From contig JAKVKY010000007.1 of assembly GCA_022484685.1 (NCBI GenBank), forward strand, positions 1 to 64,000: a DNA stretch of 64,000 nt. Direction: 5' to 3'. The stretch comes from Acidaminococcaceae bacterium (GTDB taxonomy: Bacteria > Bacillota > Negativicutes > Acidaminococcales > Acidaminococcaceae). Below are positions 18,249-28,605 of this stretch, piece by piece. A model generated the notes under the pieces. That model was not told the DNA's origin and made no database searches. It saw only the letters and a program-made list of their open reading frames with translations. Numbering within the stretch: position 1 is the stretch's first letter; each line of letters begins with the position of its first letter. The translations under genes and the position numbers were made by a program.

Positions 18249-19211
18249 TTACAGCTTTACACTAAAATGCTGTCTGTCGTAACTATGCACGGCATCGATA
18301 AACCTGACCGTACCAGTCTTATAACGCATAGAGATAGTATGGGTGCGGACGCCGCCACCAAAATATCTTAAGCCGCCCAGTAAAAAGCTTTCAGTAATAG
18401 CTGTAGCCGTAAACATGCAGTCATCGCCTTTGACCATGTCGTCCAGGGTAAGTACCTGGTTCACATCTGCGATGCCCATTTCCACGCAACGGCGCATTTG
18501 TTCTTCATTTTCCGGGCACAACCGGGCCTGCATATCGCCACCCAGGCATTTGAGAGCTGCAGCTCCCAACACACCTTCCGGTGCGCCGCCCTTGCCGATG
18601 TACATGTGCACGCCCGTGCCTTCAATACCGGCGTTCACAATGGGGTTCACATCGCCATCGGTAATCAGATGCAACCTGGCACCAGCCTTGCGGACATCTT
18701 CCATGATGCCGTAATGTCTTTCTCTGTCCAGGATGACCACGGTCAAATCAGAAACACGACGGTTCAAAGCCTTGGCTACCCGCTTCAGGTTTTCTTCTAC
18801 CGGCGCATTAATATCAATACAACCCTTTGCACGAGGACCAACGGCAATTTTTTGCATGTACATATCCGGTGCATGCAGCAGACAGCCCCTCGGTGCAATA
18901 GCAATAACTGCAATAGCACCAGGTTGGCCCTTGGCCACCAGGTTCGTACCTTCAACAGGATCTACGGCGATATCCACCGGTTCTCCGCCGGCGCCAACTT
19001 TTTCGCCGATATACAGCATGGGAGCCTCGTCCATCTCGCCCTCGCCAATAACCACCGTACCATCGATGTTTACCGTATCAAACATTTTACGCATCGCATC
19101 GACAGCCAGTTGATCAGCGCCATTTTTATCACCGCGGCCTACACTGCGTCCACAAGCTACCGCAGCTGCTTCCGTCACTCTGACAAACTCCATGGATAAT
19201 TCTCTTTTCAC
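18249..19211 (-). CDS. glpX: Fructose-1,6-bisphosphatase, class II (GlpX)
   Basis: Hydrolyses fructose-1,6-bisphosphate to fructose-6-phosphate in gluconeogenesis. 320 aa, the usual length. Key segments: GEGEMDEAPMLYIGE, metal-binding DPVEGTNLVA, RHYGIMEDVRKAGARLHLITDGDV, and the substrate loop MYIGKGGAPEGVLGAAALK. Single-gene unit with its own promoter (19268-19296) and a strong terminator. Confidence 0.96.
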   Translation of the reverse strand: MKRELSMEFVRVTEAAAVACGRSVGRGDKNGADQLAVDAMRKMFDTVNIDGTVVIGEGEMDEAPMLYIGEKVGAGGEPVDIAVDPVEGTNLVAKGQPGAIAVIAIAPRGCLLHAPDMYMQKIAVGPRAKGCIDINAPVEENLKRVAKALNRRVSDLTVVILDRERHYGIMEDVRKAGARLHLITDGDVNPIVNAGIEGTGVHMYIGKGGAPEGVLGAAALKCLGGDMQARLCPENEEQMRRCVEMGIADVNQVLTLDDMVKGDDCMFTATAITESFLLGGLRYFGGGVRTHTISMRYKTGTVRFIDAVHSYDRQHFSVKL

Positions 19212-19267
19212 GTGCTGTCCCTACCTTTCTCTTCCTTATCCTAATTCTGGCTTCCTATTCTAATGTC

Positions 19268-19296
19268 ATTATGCCACTTTCAGCCCATTAACGCAA
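19268..19296 (-). promoter_or_regulatory. Promoter of glpX
   Basis: Minus strand TTGCGT (19291-19296), 17-nt spacer, CATAAT (19268-19273). Confidence 0.65.
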
Positions 19297-19306
19297 GCCA
19301 AATTGC

Positions 19307-19876
19307 TTAAAGTCCTATGCTTAAACAGAACAGCCGTGCCAATAAATACAACGGCAAAACAAAAGTAATCGCCAACAGCAGGATGCTAAAGCACACTACC
19401 GCCACCGCTCTGATAAAATCAATAATATAAACTACCTGTAAGGCCCGCATCAAGAGATAGAGCATCCAGAGACAGCCTACCAGGAAGGTACCGCCAAACA
19501 ACAGCACGCCTTCATAGCCCAGCCTGGTACTTAAAAAAGCCACCGGTGTCAGTACCAGGAAAGGTAAGACCGTATATCCCAACAGACAAATCAGCGACAC
19601 GGGATTACCTGAGGTAGCCCCCACGGTTTCCAGAATGCCATGCAACAAGAAACCATACAAGGTCAGCACCACCGCGCCAATCATCAGCAGCGCAAAAATT
19701 ACCCCGAAACGGATACCCAGGCTGAGATGGCTGAGTACAAAATTGCTGACCACCCCTATAAAGAAGCCCAGGCTGAGCACGAAATACCATAAGCTTCTCC
19801 ACATGCAGTGTTCCTTCCCCAGGATGTCCATCTCATTTTTAGTTTCAAAAAGTACATTAAAAGTCTTGCGTCTCAT
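19307..19876 (-). CDS. Membrane protein of unknown function (Yip1-like topology)
   Basis: 189 aa. After a polar N-terminus of about 25 residues come five hydrophobic segments (starting WRSLWYFVLSLGFFIGVVSNF and ending ICFSILLLA/FVLPLYLLARLF). The five-helix layout resembles Yip1-domain proteins, but I see no diagnostic motif. Start at 19876 has AAGGAT 7 nt upstream and lies inside the sppA stop region (5-nt gap), so it is made with the signal peptide peptidase; a role in membrane homeostasis is only a guess. Confidence 0.6.
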   Translation of the reverse strand: MRRKTFNVLFETKNEMDILGKEHCMWRSLWYFVLSLGFFIGVVSNFVLSHLSLGIRFGVIFALLMIGAVVLTLYGFLLHGILETVGATSGNPVSLICLLGYTVLPFLVLTPVAFLSTRLGYEGVLLFGGTFLVGCLWMLYLLMRALQVVYIIDFIRAVAVVCFSILLLAITFVLPLYLLARLFCLSIGL

Positions 19877-19881
19877 ACCAG

Positions 19882-20823
19882 TTATCCTTTAACCTGCAAA
19901 GTGGCAGGACCTTGTTTAACCTGTCCCTGCAGCACTTCCGTCACGGCCTGTTTCAGCAGATCTTTGAGCTGAGCGTTAAAAATGAAATCCCAACGTTTTT
20001 TCACGGCTGGGCTCTTGACTAAAGGTTTATCGCCCAGTCCTGCCAGTTTACCCGTTGCTGCCAGAGCGTCGTAGTAGTTGCCAATTTCATCTACCAGTCC
20101 CAGTTCTCTGGCCTGTTTTCCGGTATAAACCCTGCCGTCCGCCAGTTTGCGCACCTGCTCCGGGCTCATCTTCCTGCCAGTAGCCACCGTAGTGACGAAC
20201 TGGTCAAACATCTCGTCCACCATCTTCTGCATGATCACTCTCTCCTCCGGTGTCATCTGCCGGTCAGGAGACAGGATATCCTTATGCACCCCGCTCTTAA
20301 TCTTGCCAGAAGAAACGCCGATCTTCTTAAAGAGTTCTTCCGTGTTCATATAAGGCATATATACGCCGATGCTGCCCGTCAAAGTAGAAGCATCCGCGTA
20401 AATCTTATCACTCTGGCAGGCGGCCAGCCAGTAAGCTGCCGATGCACCCATATCGCCCATGCTGGCTACGATAGGCTTGCCAGAACTTTCCTTAAAACGG
20501 GCCAGCTCTCTGCCTGTTTCTTCCGCTGCCGTCACGCTGCCGCCAGGAGAATTAATCCGGAGCAACAGTGCCTTGACACTTTTATCCTCCGCGGCAGCCC
20601 TGATTTCCTTCATCAGTGTCTCCGAGGAAGTTCCGGTACCCGAAGTCTCCAGCAGACCGCCATCCTCTTCGCCGGTAGTGATAGTTCCGTTAATATTAAT
20701 CACAGCCACATAGGAACTGGTAGGCAGCACCGGTTTGGAACTGTTATTACCCTTCAGCAGAGACAAGATAAAACAAGTTACCGCCAATAATAAGATGGCG
20801 CTGATAAAAATTTTCTTTAACAT
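19882..20823 (-). CDS. sppA: Signal peptide peptidase SppA (S49 family)
   Basis: Membrane-anchored serine protease that degrades cleaved signal peptides. 313 aa: one N-terminal helix (FISAILLLAVTCFILSLL), INSPGGSVTAAEE (about residue 92), and the nucleophile motif GDMGASAAYW with its Ser near residue 130; the general-base Lys should lie in the segment around residue 180. Short Gram-positive form with one protease domain. Forms a pair with the downstream membrane-protein gene; it follows the pyrG terminator. Confidence 0.92.
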   Translation of the reverse strand: MLKKIFISAILLLAVTCFILSLLKGNNSSKPVLPTSSYVAVININGTITTGEEDGGLLETSGTGTSSETLMKEIRAAAEDKSVKALLLRINSPGGSVTAAEETGRELARFKESSGKPIVASMGDMGASAAYWLAACQSDKIYADASTLTGSIGVYMPYMNTEELFKKIGVSSGKIKSGVHKDILSPDRQMTPEERVIMQKMVDEMFDQFVTTVATGRKMSPEQVRKLADGRVYTGKQARELGLVDEIGNYYDALAATGKLAGLGDKPLVKSPAVKKRWDFIFNAQLKDLLKQAVTEVLQGQVKQGPATLQVKG

Positions 20824-20854
20824 AGGAACCTCCCTCAGGCAGATTAAGCTCTGT

Positions 20855-20890
20855 GAAAAAACAAGCAGACCGCTTAGCAGTCTGCTTGTT
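20855..20890 (-). terminator. Terminator after pyrG
   Basis: Perfect 11-bp stem AACAAGCAGAC/GTCTGCTTGTT with a 9-nt loop, then TTTTTCAC on the minus strand, just after the pyrG stop. Confidence 0.92.
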
Positions 20891-20895
20891 ATCTC

Positions 20896-22536
<1,641 letters not shown>

Positions 22537-22615
22537 TTATCGTTGTCAACCCTCAAAATATGCTTACAGCCAAACTTATCTGGCCTACTTAACCACCTAA
22601 ATCCCTAGCTCTGGC

Positions 22616-24274
22616 TTACATATGATCCGGAGCGCTGACTCCCAGGATACCCAGGGCGTGCTCCAAGACATGTTTTACCACCATCACCAGCGCTAAACGC
22701 GCCTGCTGTAAATCATGATCTACGCCAATAATACGGCATTGATTATAGAAGGAATGGAACAGACCAGCCAGTTCCTGGAGGTAAAAGGCTACACGATGTA
22801 CCGCCCGGTCCTGAGCCGCAGTTGCGATTAAATCAGGATATTCACCCAGCTTCTTAATCAGTTCCACTTCCGTAGGCTCTACCAAAAGGTCATACTTATC
22901 CGTGCCTTCCAGACGTACACCTACTTCCTGCATCTGCTTCAAGATACTGCAGATTCTGGCATGAGCATACTGCACATAAAAGACCGGGTTATCATTACTC
23001 TTTTCTGTAGCCAGGGTTAAGTCAAAATCCAGCTGGCTGTCAATGGAACGCATCACAAAGAAGAAACGCGCTGCGTCCGCTCCTACTTCCTCAATCAACT
23101 CATTCAGTGTTACCGTCTGGCCGGTACGCTTGGACATCTTCACCAGCTCGCCGTTGCGATACAGGCTCACCAACTGCAGGATTAAAATTTCCAGATGTTC
23201 CGGATTATAACCCAGCGCCGCCATAGCCGCCTTCATCCTGGCAATATAGCCGTGGTGGTCTGCTCCCCACACATTAATGACCCTGTCAAAACCCCGTTCA
23301 AATTTATTCTTATGATAAGCAATATCCGCGGCCAGATAAGTGGGCACGCCGTTATCACGAATTACGACCCGGTCCTTGTCATCGCCAAAGGCGGTAGACT
23401 TCAGCCACAGGGCGCCATCTTTTTCATACATATAGCCCTTGGCTTTCAAAAGCTCGCAGGCTTCATCAATCTTATGGGCATCATGCAGGGTCTGTTCGCT
23501 AAACCAAACATCATAATGTACATTAAAAGCTTCCAGGTCTTCTTTTAAGGCCGCCAGCTTTTCCTTGTAGGCGATGGTCTTAAATTGTTCCAGACGTTCA
23601 GCCTCGCTCAAATGTAAAAATTTATCGCCGTACTTCTTGACGATGCGCTGCGCCGTCTCGATGATATCGTGGCCGTGGTAACCATTTTCCGGGAACTCCA
23701 CTTTCTGTCCCAGAAGCTCCAGGTACCGGGCATTCACCGAAGCCGCCAGGTTCTGCATCTGGTTACCGGCATCATTAATATAATATTCCCGTTCCACATC
23801 GTAGCCGGCTGCTTCCAGCAGGCTGGCCAGGGAACTACCTACCGCCGCACCACGGCCGTGGCCCACATGCAGAGGTCCGGTAGGATTGGCGCTGACAAAT
23901 TCAATCTGTACCTTTTCCGGATGTTCCAGATGCAGGTTGCCGTAATCTTTACCAGCAGCTACCATGGCAGCCAAAAGTTCGCTAACCCAGTTTGCTTTCA
24001 GATAAAAATTTATAAAACCAGGCCCTGCAATCTCAATCCTATCCACATAAGCGCAAGCCAGGTTCTTTTGCAGATACTGGGCCATCAGCCTGGGATTACA
24101 ATGCAGGCTGCGGGCCGACTGCATGGCAAAATTACTGGAAAAATCGCCAAATTCTTTTTTAGGAGGCACTTCCAACACTACCTCGGGCAAAGGCCCTTCT
24201 TTAAATACGCCCTCCCTGATAGCCTTTTGGGCAGTTTCTCTGATGCTTTTGCCCAGCACGTCCTTAATGTTCAC
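22616..24274 (-). CDS. argS: Arginyl-tRNA synthetase
   Basis: Class I synthetase charging tRNA-Arg. 552 aa with N-terminal Add-1 domain, HIGH motif as HVGH in NPTGPLHVGHGRGAA (about residue 124), KMSKS equivalent MSKRTGQTVTL, and an anticodon-binding C-terminus rich in alpha helix. Start is placed at the GTG at 24274, which has AGGAGG 9 nt upstream; a TTG 18 nt earlier would overlap that ribosome binding site. The upstream DUF1934 gene overlaps the start by 11 nt, so translation is coupled. Confidence 0.95.
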   Translation of the reverse strand: MNIKDVLGKSIRETAQKAIREGVFKEGPLPEVVLEVPPKKEFGDFSSNFAMQSARSLHCNPRLMAQYLQKNLACAYVDRIEIAGPGFINFYLKANWVSELLAAMVAAGKDYGNLHLEHPEKVQIEFVSANPTGPLHVGHGRGAAVGSSLASLLEAAGYDVEREYYINDAGNQMQNLAASVNARYLELLGQKVEFPENGYHGHDIIETAQRIVKKYGDKFLHLSEAERLEQFKTIAYKEKLAALKEDLEAFNVHYDVWFSEQTLHDAHKIDEACELLKAKGYMYEKDGALWLKSTAFGDDKDRVVIRDNGVPTYLAADIAYHKNKFERGFDRVINVWGADHHGYIARMKAAMAALGYNPEHLEILILQLVSLYRNGELVKMSKRTGQTVTLNELIEEVGADAARFFFVMRSIDSQLDFDLTLATEKSNDNPVFYVQYAHARICSILKQMQEVGVRLEGTDKYDLLVEPTEVELIKKLGEYPDLIATAAQDRAVHRVAFYLQELAGLFHSFYNQCRIIGVDHDLQQARLALVMVVKHVLEHALGILGVSAPDHM

Positions 24275-24695
24275 GCCGTTTATCCTCCTCAATCCTGATC
24301 CTTAACTGCCTTTGGTTGCTTTCGGCAGCTCCATACAACAATTCATAATCTATATCCAACTGCCAGGCTCCTGCCGGTAACGCAGTAATAGTCACCGTCC
24401 TGGTCCTGGTCTGCAGCGGAATGGTTAATTCCGGGGTCTTGTAGAGGGAAGCCTGGCTCAAACCGGGGAAAAATTCCTGCCGGTGTTCCACGCCACCGCT
24501 GCGCAGCACGATAATCCGCTCCCGGTCCCATTTGATAGTGGTCATGGTCCCAGCCAGTCCCGTCAGTTCAGATTCCTGATATCTGGCATACCAGCTACCG
24601 TTCTTTTCATGCAGCGTGCCAAAGCTAACTACTTCCAGCTTTTCTTCACCGGCCACGTCACTGCTGCTGCATACCGTAATCTTTACTGCCTGCAT
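24264..24695 (-). CDS. DUF1934 (YwiB-like) beta-barrel protein
   Basis: 143 aa, soluble. Alternating strands and the layout VKITVCSSSD...YQESELTGLAGTMTTIKWD...TPELTIPLQTRTRTVTI...DIDYELLYGAAESN fit the DUF1934/YwiB family, predicted to form a lipocalin-like barrel of unknown function. ywiB also precedes argS in Bacillus, which supports the call. Start at 24695 has GGAGAG 5 nt upstream; a longer frame runs to 24764. Overlaps argS by 11 nt. Confidence 0.82.
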   Translation of the reverse strand: MQAVKITVCSSSDVAGEEKLEVVSFGTLHEKNGSWYARYQESELTGLAGTMTTIKWDRERIIVLRSGGVEHRQEFFPGLSQASLYKTPELTIPLQTRTRTVTITALPAGAWQLDIDYELLYGAAESNQRQLRIRIEEDKRREH

Positions 24696-24787
24696 CTTCT
24701 CTCCATATAAAACAACCGGAGCTCGTTCCCTTTCGTCTGTCTTTTCGCCGTCGAAAAAGAGCAAGCTCCTTCAATTGTCAAGTTCCT

Positions 24788-25231
24788 TTAACGCATATTT
24801 TCAATAAAATCCTCAAAGGTATTAATTAAGACCTTGTGACCTGTAACCTTTAAATCCCGGAGCGTGGTGCCGTAAGAATCGTACCACTTGTCCGCCAGCT
24901 CCATCTTCAGACCTTCCACCTCGTATTCTTTAATCATCTTGACGATGAAACGGTTAATCTCACCTGTTTCCTTCTTAACCACGTTCAACGGAATGATACG
25001 CGTTTCCGGTTCAAAAGTTTCTACCACCACATCCCAGCCCCCGGGAATAGGCGGCTGCCTGGTGGCCTTGATAAAATAATTTTCCGCAAACCCCACATAG
25101 CCGTTCAGAGCATTGTTCAGTTTGGCTTTCTTGAGGGGATAACCATTAGCATTGCCCCATTTTACAATTTCTTCTCCGACTTCATTATTATGGATAATGC
25201 TGGAAAGCGTACCCTTCTTCACTACTGCCAT
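24788..25231 (-). CDS. Conserved hypothetical protein, first gene of the argS unit
   Basis: 147 aa, soluble, no signal peptide, no cysteine. I do not recognise a family. Visible features: an aromatic and charged central region (YVGFAENYFIKATRQPPIPGGWDVVVETFEPETRIIPL), predicted mixed alpha/beta, and a helical C-terminus (TFEDFIENMR). It has a good ribosome binding site (GGAGG) and a 17-nt-spaced promoter (25306-25334), and leads the 147-aa gene/DUF1934/argS group, so it is probably a real expressed gene. Confidence 0.65.
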   Translation of the reverse strand: MAVVKKGTLSSIIHNNEVGEEIVKWGNANGYPLKKAKLNNALNGYVGFAENYFIKATRQPPIPGGWDVVVETFEPETRIIPLNVVKKETGEINRFIVKMIKEYEVEGLKMELADKWYDSYGTTLRDLKVTGHKVLINTFEDFIENMR

Positions 25232-25305
25232 GTATATTCCTCCTTCAGATGTGCACGGCCATAGCCGGCAGCTAAAAGTAAGTTTAGAATAATTTAATCC
25301 TTATT

Positions 25306-25334
25306 ATTTTACCCCAAGGCGGGAAATATTGCAA
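25306..25334 (-). promoter_or_regulatory. Promoter of the 147-aa gene/DUF1934/argS unit
   Basis: Minus strand TTGCAA (25329-25334), 17-nt spacer, TAAAAT (25306-25311); back-to-back with the cysE promoter. Confidence 0.7.
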
Positions 25335-25354
25335 TCACCTCCGGGCATTTTTCA

Positions 25355-25383
25355 TTTACAAGGTTTGGCATTTATGATAGAAT
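25355..25383 (+). promoter_or_regulatory. Promoter of cysE
   Basis: TTTACA (25355-25360), 17-nt spacer, TAGAAT (25378-25383); 35 nt before the cysE ATG. The -35 boxes of the two divergent promoters are about 20 nt apart. Confidence 0.75.
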
Positions 25384-25417
25384 AACAAAGATTTAGTAAA
25401 GACAAAGGAGTCCTGTC

Positions 25418-26116
25418 ATGTTTGAAGAGATGAAAGAAGATATTAATGCCGCTATGCACCGTGATCCCGCAGCCAAATCCAGGCTGGAGATTGCCTTGTG
25501 TTATCCCGGTCTGCATGCCATCTGGCTCCATCGTATCGCCCACCATTTTTATCTGAAAGGCTGGATACTGCTACCCCGGATGATTAATGCTTTTTCCCGG
25601 TTTATGACCGGCTGCGACATCCATCCAGGTGCCAAACTGGGCCGCGGTCTGTTCATCGATCATGCCACGGGACTTGTTATCGGCGAAACTACCGAGCTGG
25701 GTACTAATGTTACCTTATACCAGGGCGTGACCCTGGGTGGTACGGGCAAGGAAAAAGGCAAGCGCCATCCTACCATCGGCAATAATGTGGTTATCTCCTG
25801 CGGGGCCAAGGTTTTAGGTTCCTTTAAAGTAGGCGATAACAGCAAGATTGGTGCCGGCAGCGTCGTCCTGCACGAAGTACCGCCAAATTCTGTGGTGGTT
25901 GGTATTCCCGGACGCGTAGTAGTAAGACACGGTGTGAAAGTGAACAGCGCCAACGTAGATGCAGATTCCCTGATTGATTTAAACCATAACCAACTGCCGG
26001 ATCCGGTAGCTGATTACGAAGAAAAACTGAATGAACACCTGGAAGCTTTGCAAAAACGTCTGGATACCCTGGATGCCCTTATTGAAAAATATAAAGAACA
26101 GCATCCTCAAAGCTGA
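25418..26116 (+). CDS. cysE: Serine O-acetyltransferase
   Basis: Transfers acetyl from acetyl-CoA to serine, committing it to cysteine. 232 aa: helical N-terminal SAT domain (HRDPAAKSRLEIALCYPGLHAIWLHR), then a left-handed beta-helix of hexapeptide repeats (GAKLGRGLFIDHATGLVIGETTELG, the acetyl-CoA loop GGTGKEKGKRHPTI), ending in a charged coiled coil of about 40 residues. First plus-strand gene of the window, monocistronic with its own promoter and terminator. No cysK is adjacent and no T-box was seen in the short leader. Confidence 0.95.
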   Translation: MFEEMKEDINAAMHRDPAAKSRLEIALCYPGLHAIWLHRIAHHFYLKGWILLPRMINAFSRFMTGCDIHPGAKLGRGLFIDHATGLVIGETTELGTNVTLYQGVTLGGTGKEKGKRHPTIGNNVVISCGAKVLGSFKVGDNSKIGAGSVVLHEVPPNSVVVGIPGRVVVRHGVKVNSANVDADSLIDLNHNQLPDPVADYEEKLNEHLEALQKRLDTLDALIEKYKEQHPQS

Positions 26117-26120
26117 AACT

Positions 26121-26172
26121 AAAAAATAGCAGCGGCCATGTAGTTGTAACTCATGACACGCTGCTTTTTTTA
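26121..26172. terminator. Bidirectional terminator between cysE and the CHAD gene
   Basis: AGCAGCG...CGCTGCT stem (with an inner CATG/CATG pairing) flanked by an A-tract before and a T-tract of seven after, so it can end transcription from both sides. Confidence 0.88.
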
Positions 26173-26211
26173 TGTTTATTTTATGTTTAATAGGTAAAAT
26201 TTAGCATGCGC

Positions 26212-27477
26212 CTACTCCCGGTTCTCGGTCAGCTCCTGCAAAAAATCTGTCCATAAATCCGGCAGGACTAAGAGGATGGATTCCGTCTTTCCCTGATTCC
26301 AGCTGGCAAAAGATGATAAATCTGCCAGCAATATCTTATCCTTAGGATAACGCCCGGCCACCTTAGCACCCCAACGCGCGTTAATATAATCATCATGCAG
26401 AAATCCCAACAGGTCCTGGAGTTTCTTCAGCTTGCGCAAAAGCTTGCTGTTGAGACCGATCACACTCAGAGTCTGGATCACATACCGATAACGTTTCACC
26501 TTAATCCTGATCTTATGCAAATCTTCCATGTTGCGGAAATCAGGATACTTCACTGCCAGCTGCTGCAGATTCTCCGACCATTCCGCCAGACGAGCCTGAG
26601 CATACGTACCGGCTTTCTGCTGTTTGCGAATAAGACCGATACTGCTTTGCAGCCACAAATAAAAGCGCACCGTCTTCAGGGTAGCATCATTTAACTTGTG
26701 ATTTTTGAAAAAATCTGCCGCCGCCTGTTGCCGCATATCTGTCAATACTTCCTGCAAACGAACAGGCGATACTACGGCACCACCGGCATCTGTAGCATCC
26801 AGACGCATCTTATCGCAGGTCATGAGCGCCACATCCAGTTCTCGCAGCAGCGCCAGAGACTCTGCTTCATTACGCCAGGTCTGCTGCCAGGTATAAACCT
26901 GTTTTTCCGGTAACAGCTTCTTAAAGAAAATTAAACAGGAACGCAACCGGCGGATTTTTACCCGCAGCTGCCGCACCAGAAGTTTCTCTTCCGGGTGAAG
27001 CAACAAAGCGTGCCAGGCTTCGTTCACACTGTACACCTGCCAGAGCAAATATTGTTTCACCGCCCGGAAAGCAGAGTGCGTCCTGGCCACCCGTGGCACA
27101 TAGGTCCCCTGCAGGAAGCTGACCCGCCGCTTCAAGTTAGCATCCACCAGCACATAGTCCTGCCGGCTGCACAGTTTCTTGGCCAGAGCCAAAACCTGGC
27201 TTTCACTGCCCGGTTCATAGGTCAGGATAAAATCCCGTACCGGCTGGATCCGCGTTCCCAAAACCAGGATGCCTTCCAATGTGACCGCACTAAGCAAACC
27301 CGGCTTGGTCATACCGCTTAATCTACGTTCCACGTATCTAACCTGAGCTTCACCGTTAAACTTGCGTTCCACGGTAGTGGGAACGGCAGCTTTCAGGCCC
27401 AGCAACTTGCACACGGAACCGGTATAATTAGCCTGCATGGAAACATCTACTGCTTCCAGGCAAATAGTCCTGCTCAT
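26212..27477 (-). CDS. CHAD domain protein
   Basis: 421 aa. The region from about residue 150 has two helical CHAD repeats: RQLRVKIRRLRSCLIFFKKLL and LHKIRIKVKRYRYVIQTLS, rich in conserved Arg/Lys. CHAD domains bind inorganic polyphosphate and often occur with a CYTH phosphatase domain. The first 140 residues are not obviously CYTH: the ExExK signature is missing, so the N-terminal part is unassigned. The first CHAD repeat has Gln/Leu where a His is usual; the second keeps it. AGGAGG lies 7 nt before the ATG. Confidence 0.8.
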   Translation of the reverse strand: MSRTICLEAVDVSMQANYTGSVCKLLGLKAAVPTTVERKFNGEAQVRYVERRLSGMTKPGLLSAVTLEGILVLGTRIQPVRDFILTYEPGSESQVLALAKKLCSRQDYVLVDANLKRRVSFLQGTYVPRVARTHSAFRAVKQYLLWQVYSVNEAWHALLLHPEEKLLVRQLRVKIRRLRSCLIFFKKLLPEKQVYTWQQTWRNEAESLALLRELDVALMTCDKMRLDATDAGGAVVSPVRLQEVLTDMRQQAAADFFKNHKLNDATLKTVRFYLWLQSSIGLIRKQQKAGTYAQARLAEWSENLQQLAVKYPDFRNMEDLHKIRIKVKRYRYVIQTLSVIGLNSKLLRKLKKLQDLLGFLHDDYINARWGAKVAGRYPKDKILLADLSSFASWNQGKTESILLVLPDLWTDFLQELTENRE

Positions 27478-27558
27478 CCTGCCGCCTCCTTTGCGTCGCT
27501 TGGCGCTGCCCGCGTCATATTTTAAAACAAAAAATATTTTTTCTTTAATCTTTATTTG

Positions 27559-28530
27559 CTAATCTTTTATTTTCACTTCGGCCGGCATAGGCAGTCCCTG
27601 CAAAGCCGCTAAAATATTCTCCGCCGTCAGGACCGCCATCGCATCCCTGGTTTCCAGGGTGGAGCTGGCAATATGCGGCGTAATGGTCACATTGTTCAAT
27701 CGGGTTAAAGGATGATCTCCCGGCAAAGGTTCCGGATCCGTGACATCCAGTCCCGCCGCCGCTACCTTCCCACTCTCTAAAGCTGCCACCAGGGCCTCCG
27801 TATCCACGACCTTGCCCCGGGAAATATTCACGAAACGGACGCCGTCCTTCATCTTGGCAAAAGCCGCTGCGTTAAACAGCTTTACCGTGGAAGGATTAAG
27901 GTTGACACAGCAGAGAACAAAATCTGCTGTTGTTAAAAGTTCTTCCCAGTTGACATAAGGCACCTGCAAAGTTTTCGCCTGCGGATTCTCATGCCGGTTA
28001 TGATAAATTACTTGTAAGCCGCTGGCCCGGGCGCGTTTTACAACTGCGCTGCCAATAGAGCCCATCCCCACGATACCCAGTGTTTTTCCCGCCAGGTCCA
28101 CGCCAAATCCCAGCCCTTTACGTTGACCCCAGGCGCCGCTCTTCACATGCCGGTCACCCCGGGTAATATTACGGGCCGTATCCAACAGCAGGCCATAAGC
28201 CAGGTCTGCTACCGCATCCACCAGCACGCCGGGAGTATTCCCCACGCGTACGTGCCTGTCTTGACAAGCCTGCAGATCAATATTATCATAGCCCACCGAA
28301 GCCTGGCCCACTACTTTTAAATGGGGCGCCTGGGCGAGCAATTGCGCATCAATTTTCAGGTTGGCAATAGAATACAAAGCATCGGCCTTCGCCAGCCACT
28401 CTGCCAAAGTTGCTGCCGGCACCCGGCCGCCTTGCTGCCAGGTCAACAGCTGGACCTTGTCCGCTAATTTAGCCAGAGCAGCTTCTCTGATCTTACCGCT
28501 GCACACTACCGTCATCTGCCGTATATCCAT
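27559..28530 (-). CDS. D-2-hydroxyacid dehydrogenase (glyoxylate/hydroxypyruvate reductase type)
   Basis: NAD(P)-dependent reductase of 2-keto acids. 323 aa with the dinucleotide motif GIVGMGSIGSAV (about residue 145), catalytic Arg in VNISRGKVVD, Glu in DPEPLPGDHPL and His in TPHIASSTLETR, the expected R-E-H triad. Substrate cannot be told from sequence; glyoxylate, hydroxypyruvate or gluconate are options. Start at 28530 (MDIRQMTVV) has GGGGAGG 7 nt upstream. No pathway partner adjoins it; the 81-nt gap to the CHAD gene is very AT-rich. Confidence 0.88.
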   Translation of the reverse strand: MDIRQMTVVCSGKIREAALAKLADKVQLLTWQQGGRVPAATLAEWLAKADALYSIANLKIDAQLLAQAPHLKVVGQASVGYDNIDLQACQDRHVRVGNTPGVLVDAVADLAYGLLLDTARNITRGDRHVKSGAWGQRKGLGFGVDLAGKTLGIVGMGSIGSAVVKRARASGLQVIYHNRHENPQAKTLQVPYVNWEELLTTADFVLCCVNLNPSTVKLFNAAAFAKMKDGVRFVNISRGKVVDTEALVAALESGKVAAAGLDVTDPEPLPGDHPLTRLNNVTITPHIASSTLETRDAMAVLTAENILAALQGLPMPAEVKIKD

Positions 28531-28605
28531 ACCTCTGCCTCCCCGCACCTTATTTCTGTTTTCTGGTCAAAGTACAAGCAGCTGCCTCTTGTAGCTCCGC
28601 GCCGC

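Noticed and set aside
18498-19199. Long plus-strand frame (233 codons) opposite glpX
   Set aside because: It is antisense to a well-supported glpX, has no ribosome site, promoter or recognisable protein motif; a shadow frame.
24274-24292. Longer argS start (TTG at 24292)
   Set aside because: The TTG overlaps the AGGAGG that serves the GTG at 24274.
25232-25417. T-box or amino-acid riboswitch ahead of cysE or the argS unit
   Set aside because: Leaders are short and hold divergent promoters; no specifier-loop or T-box antiterminator sequence found.
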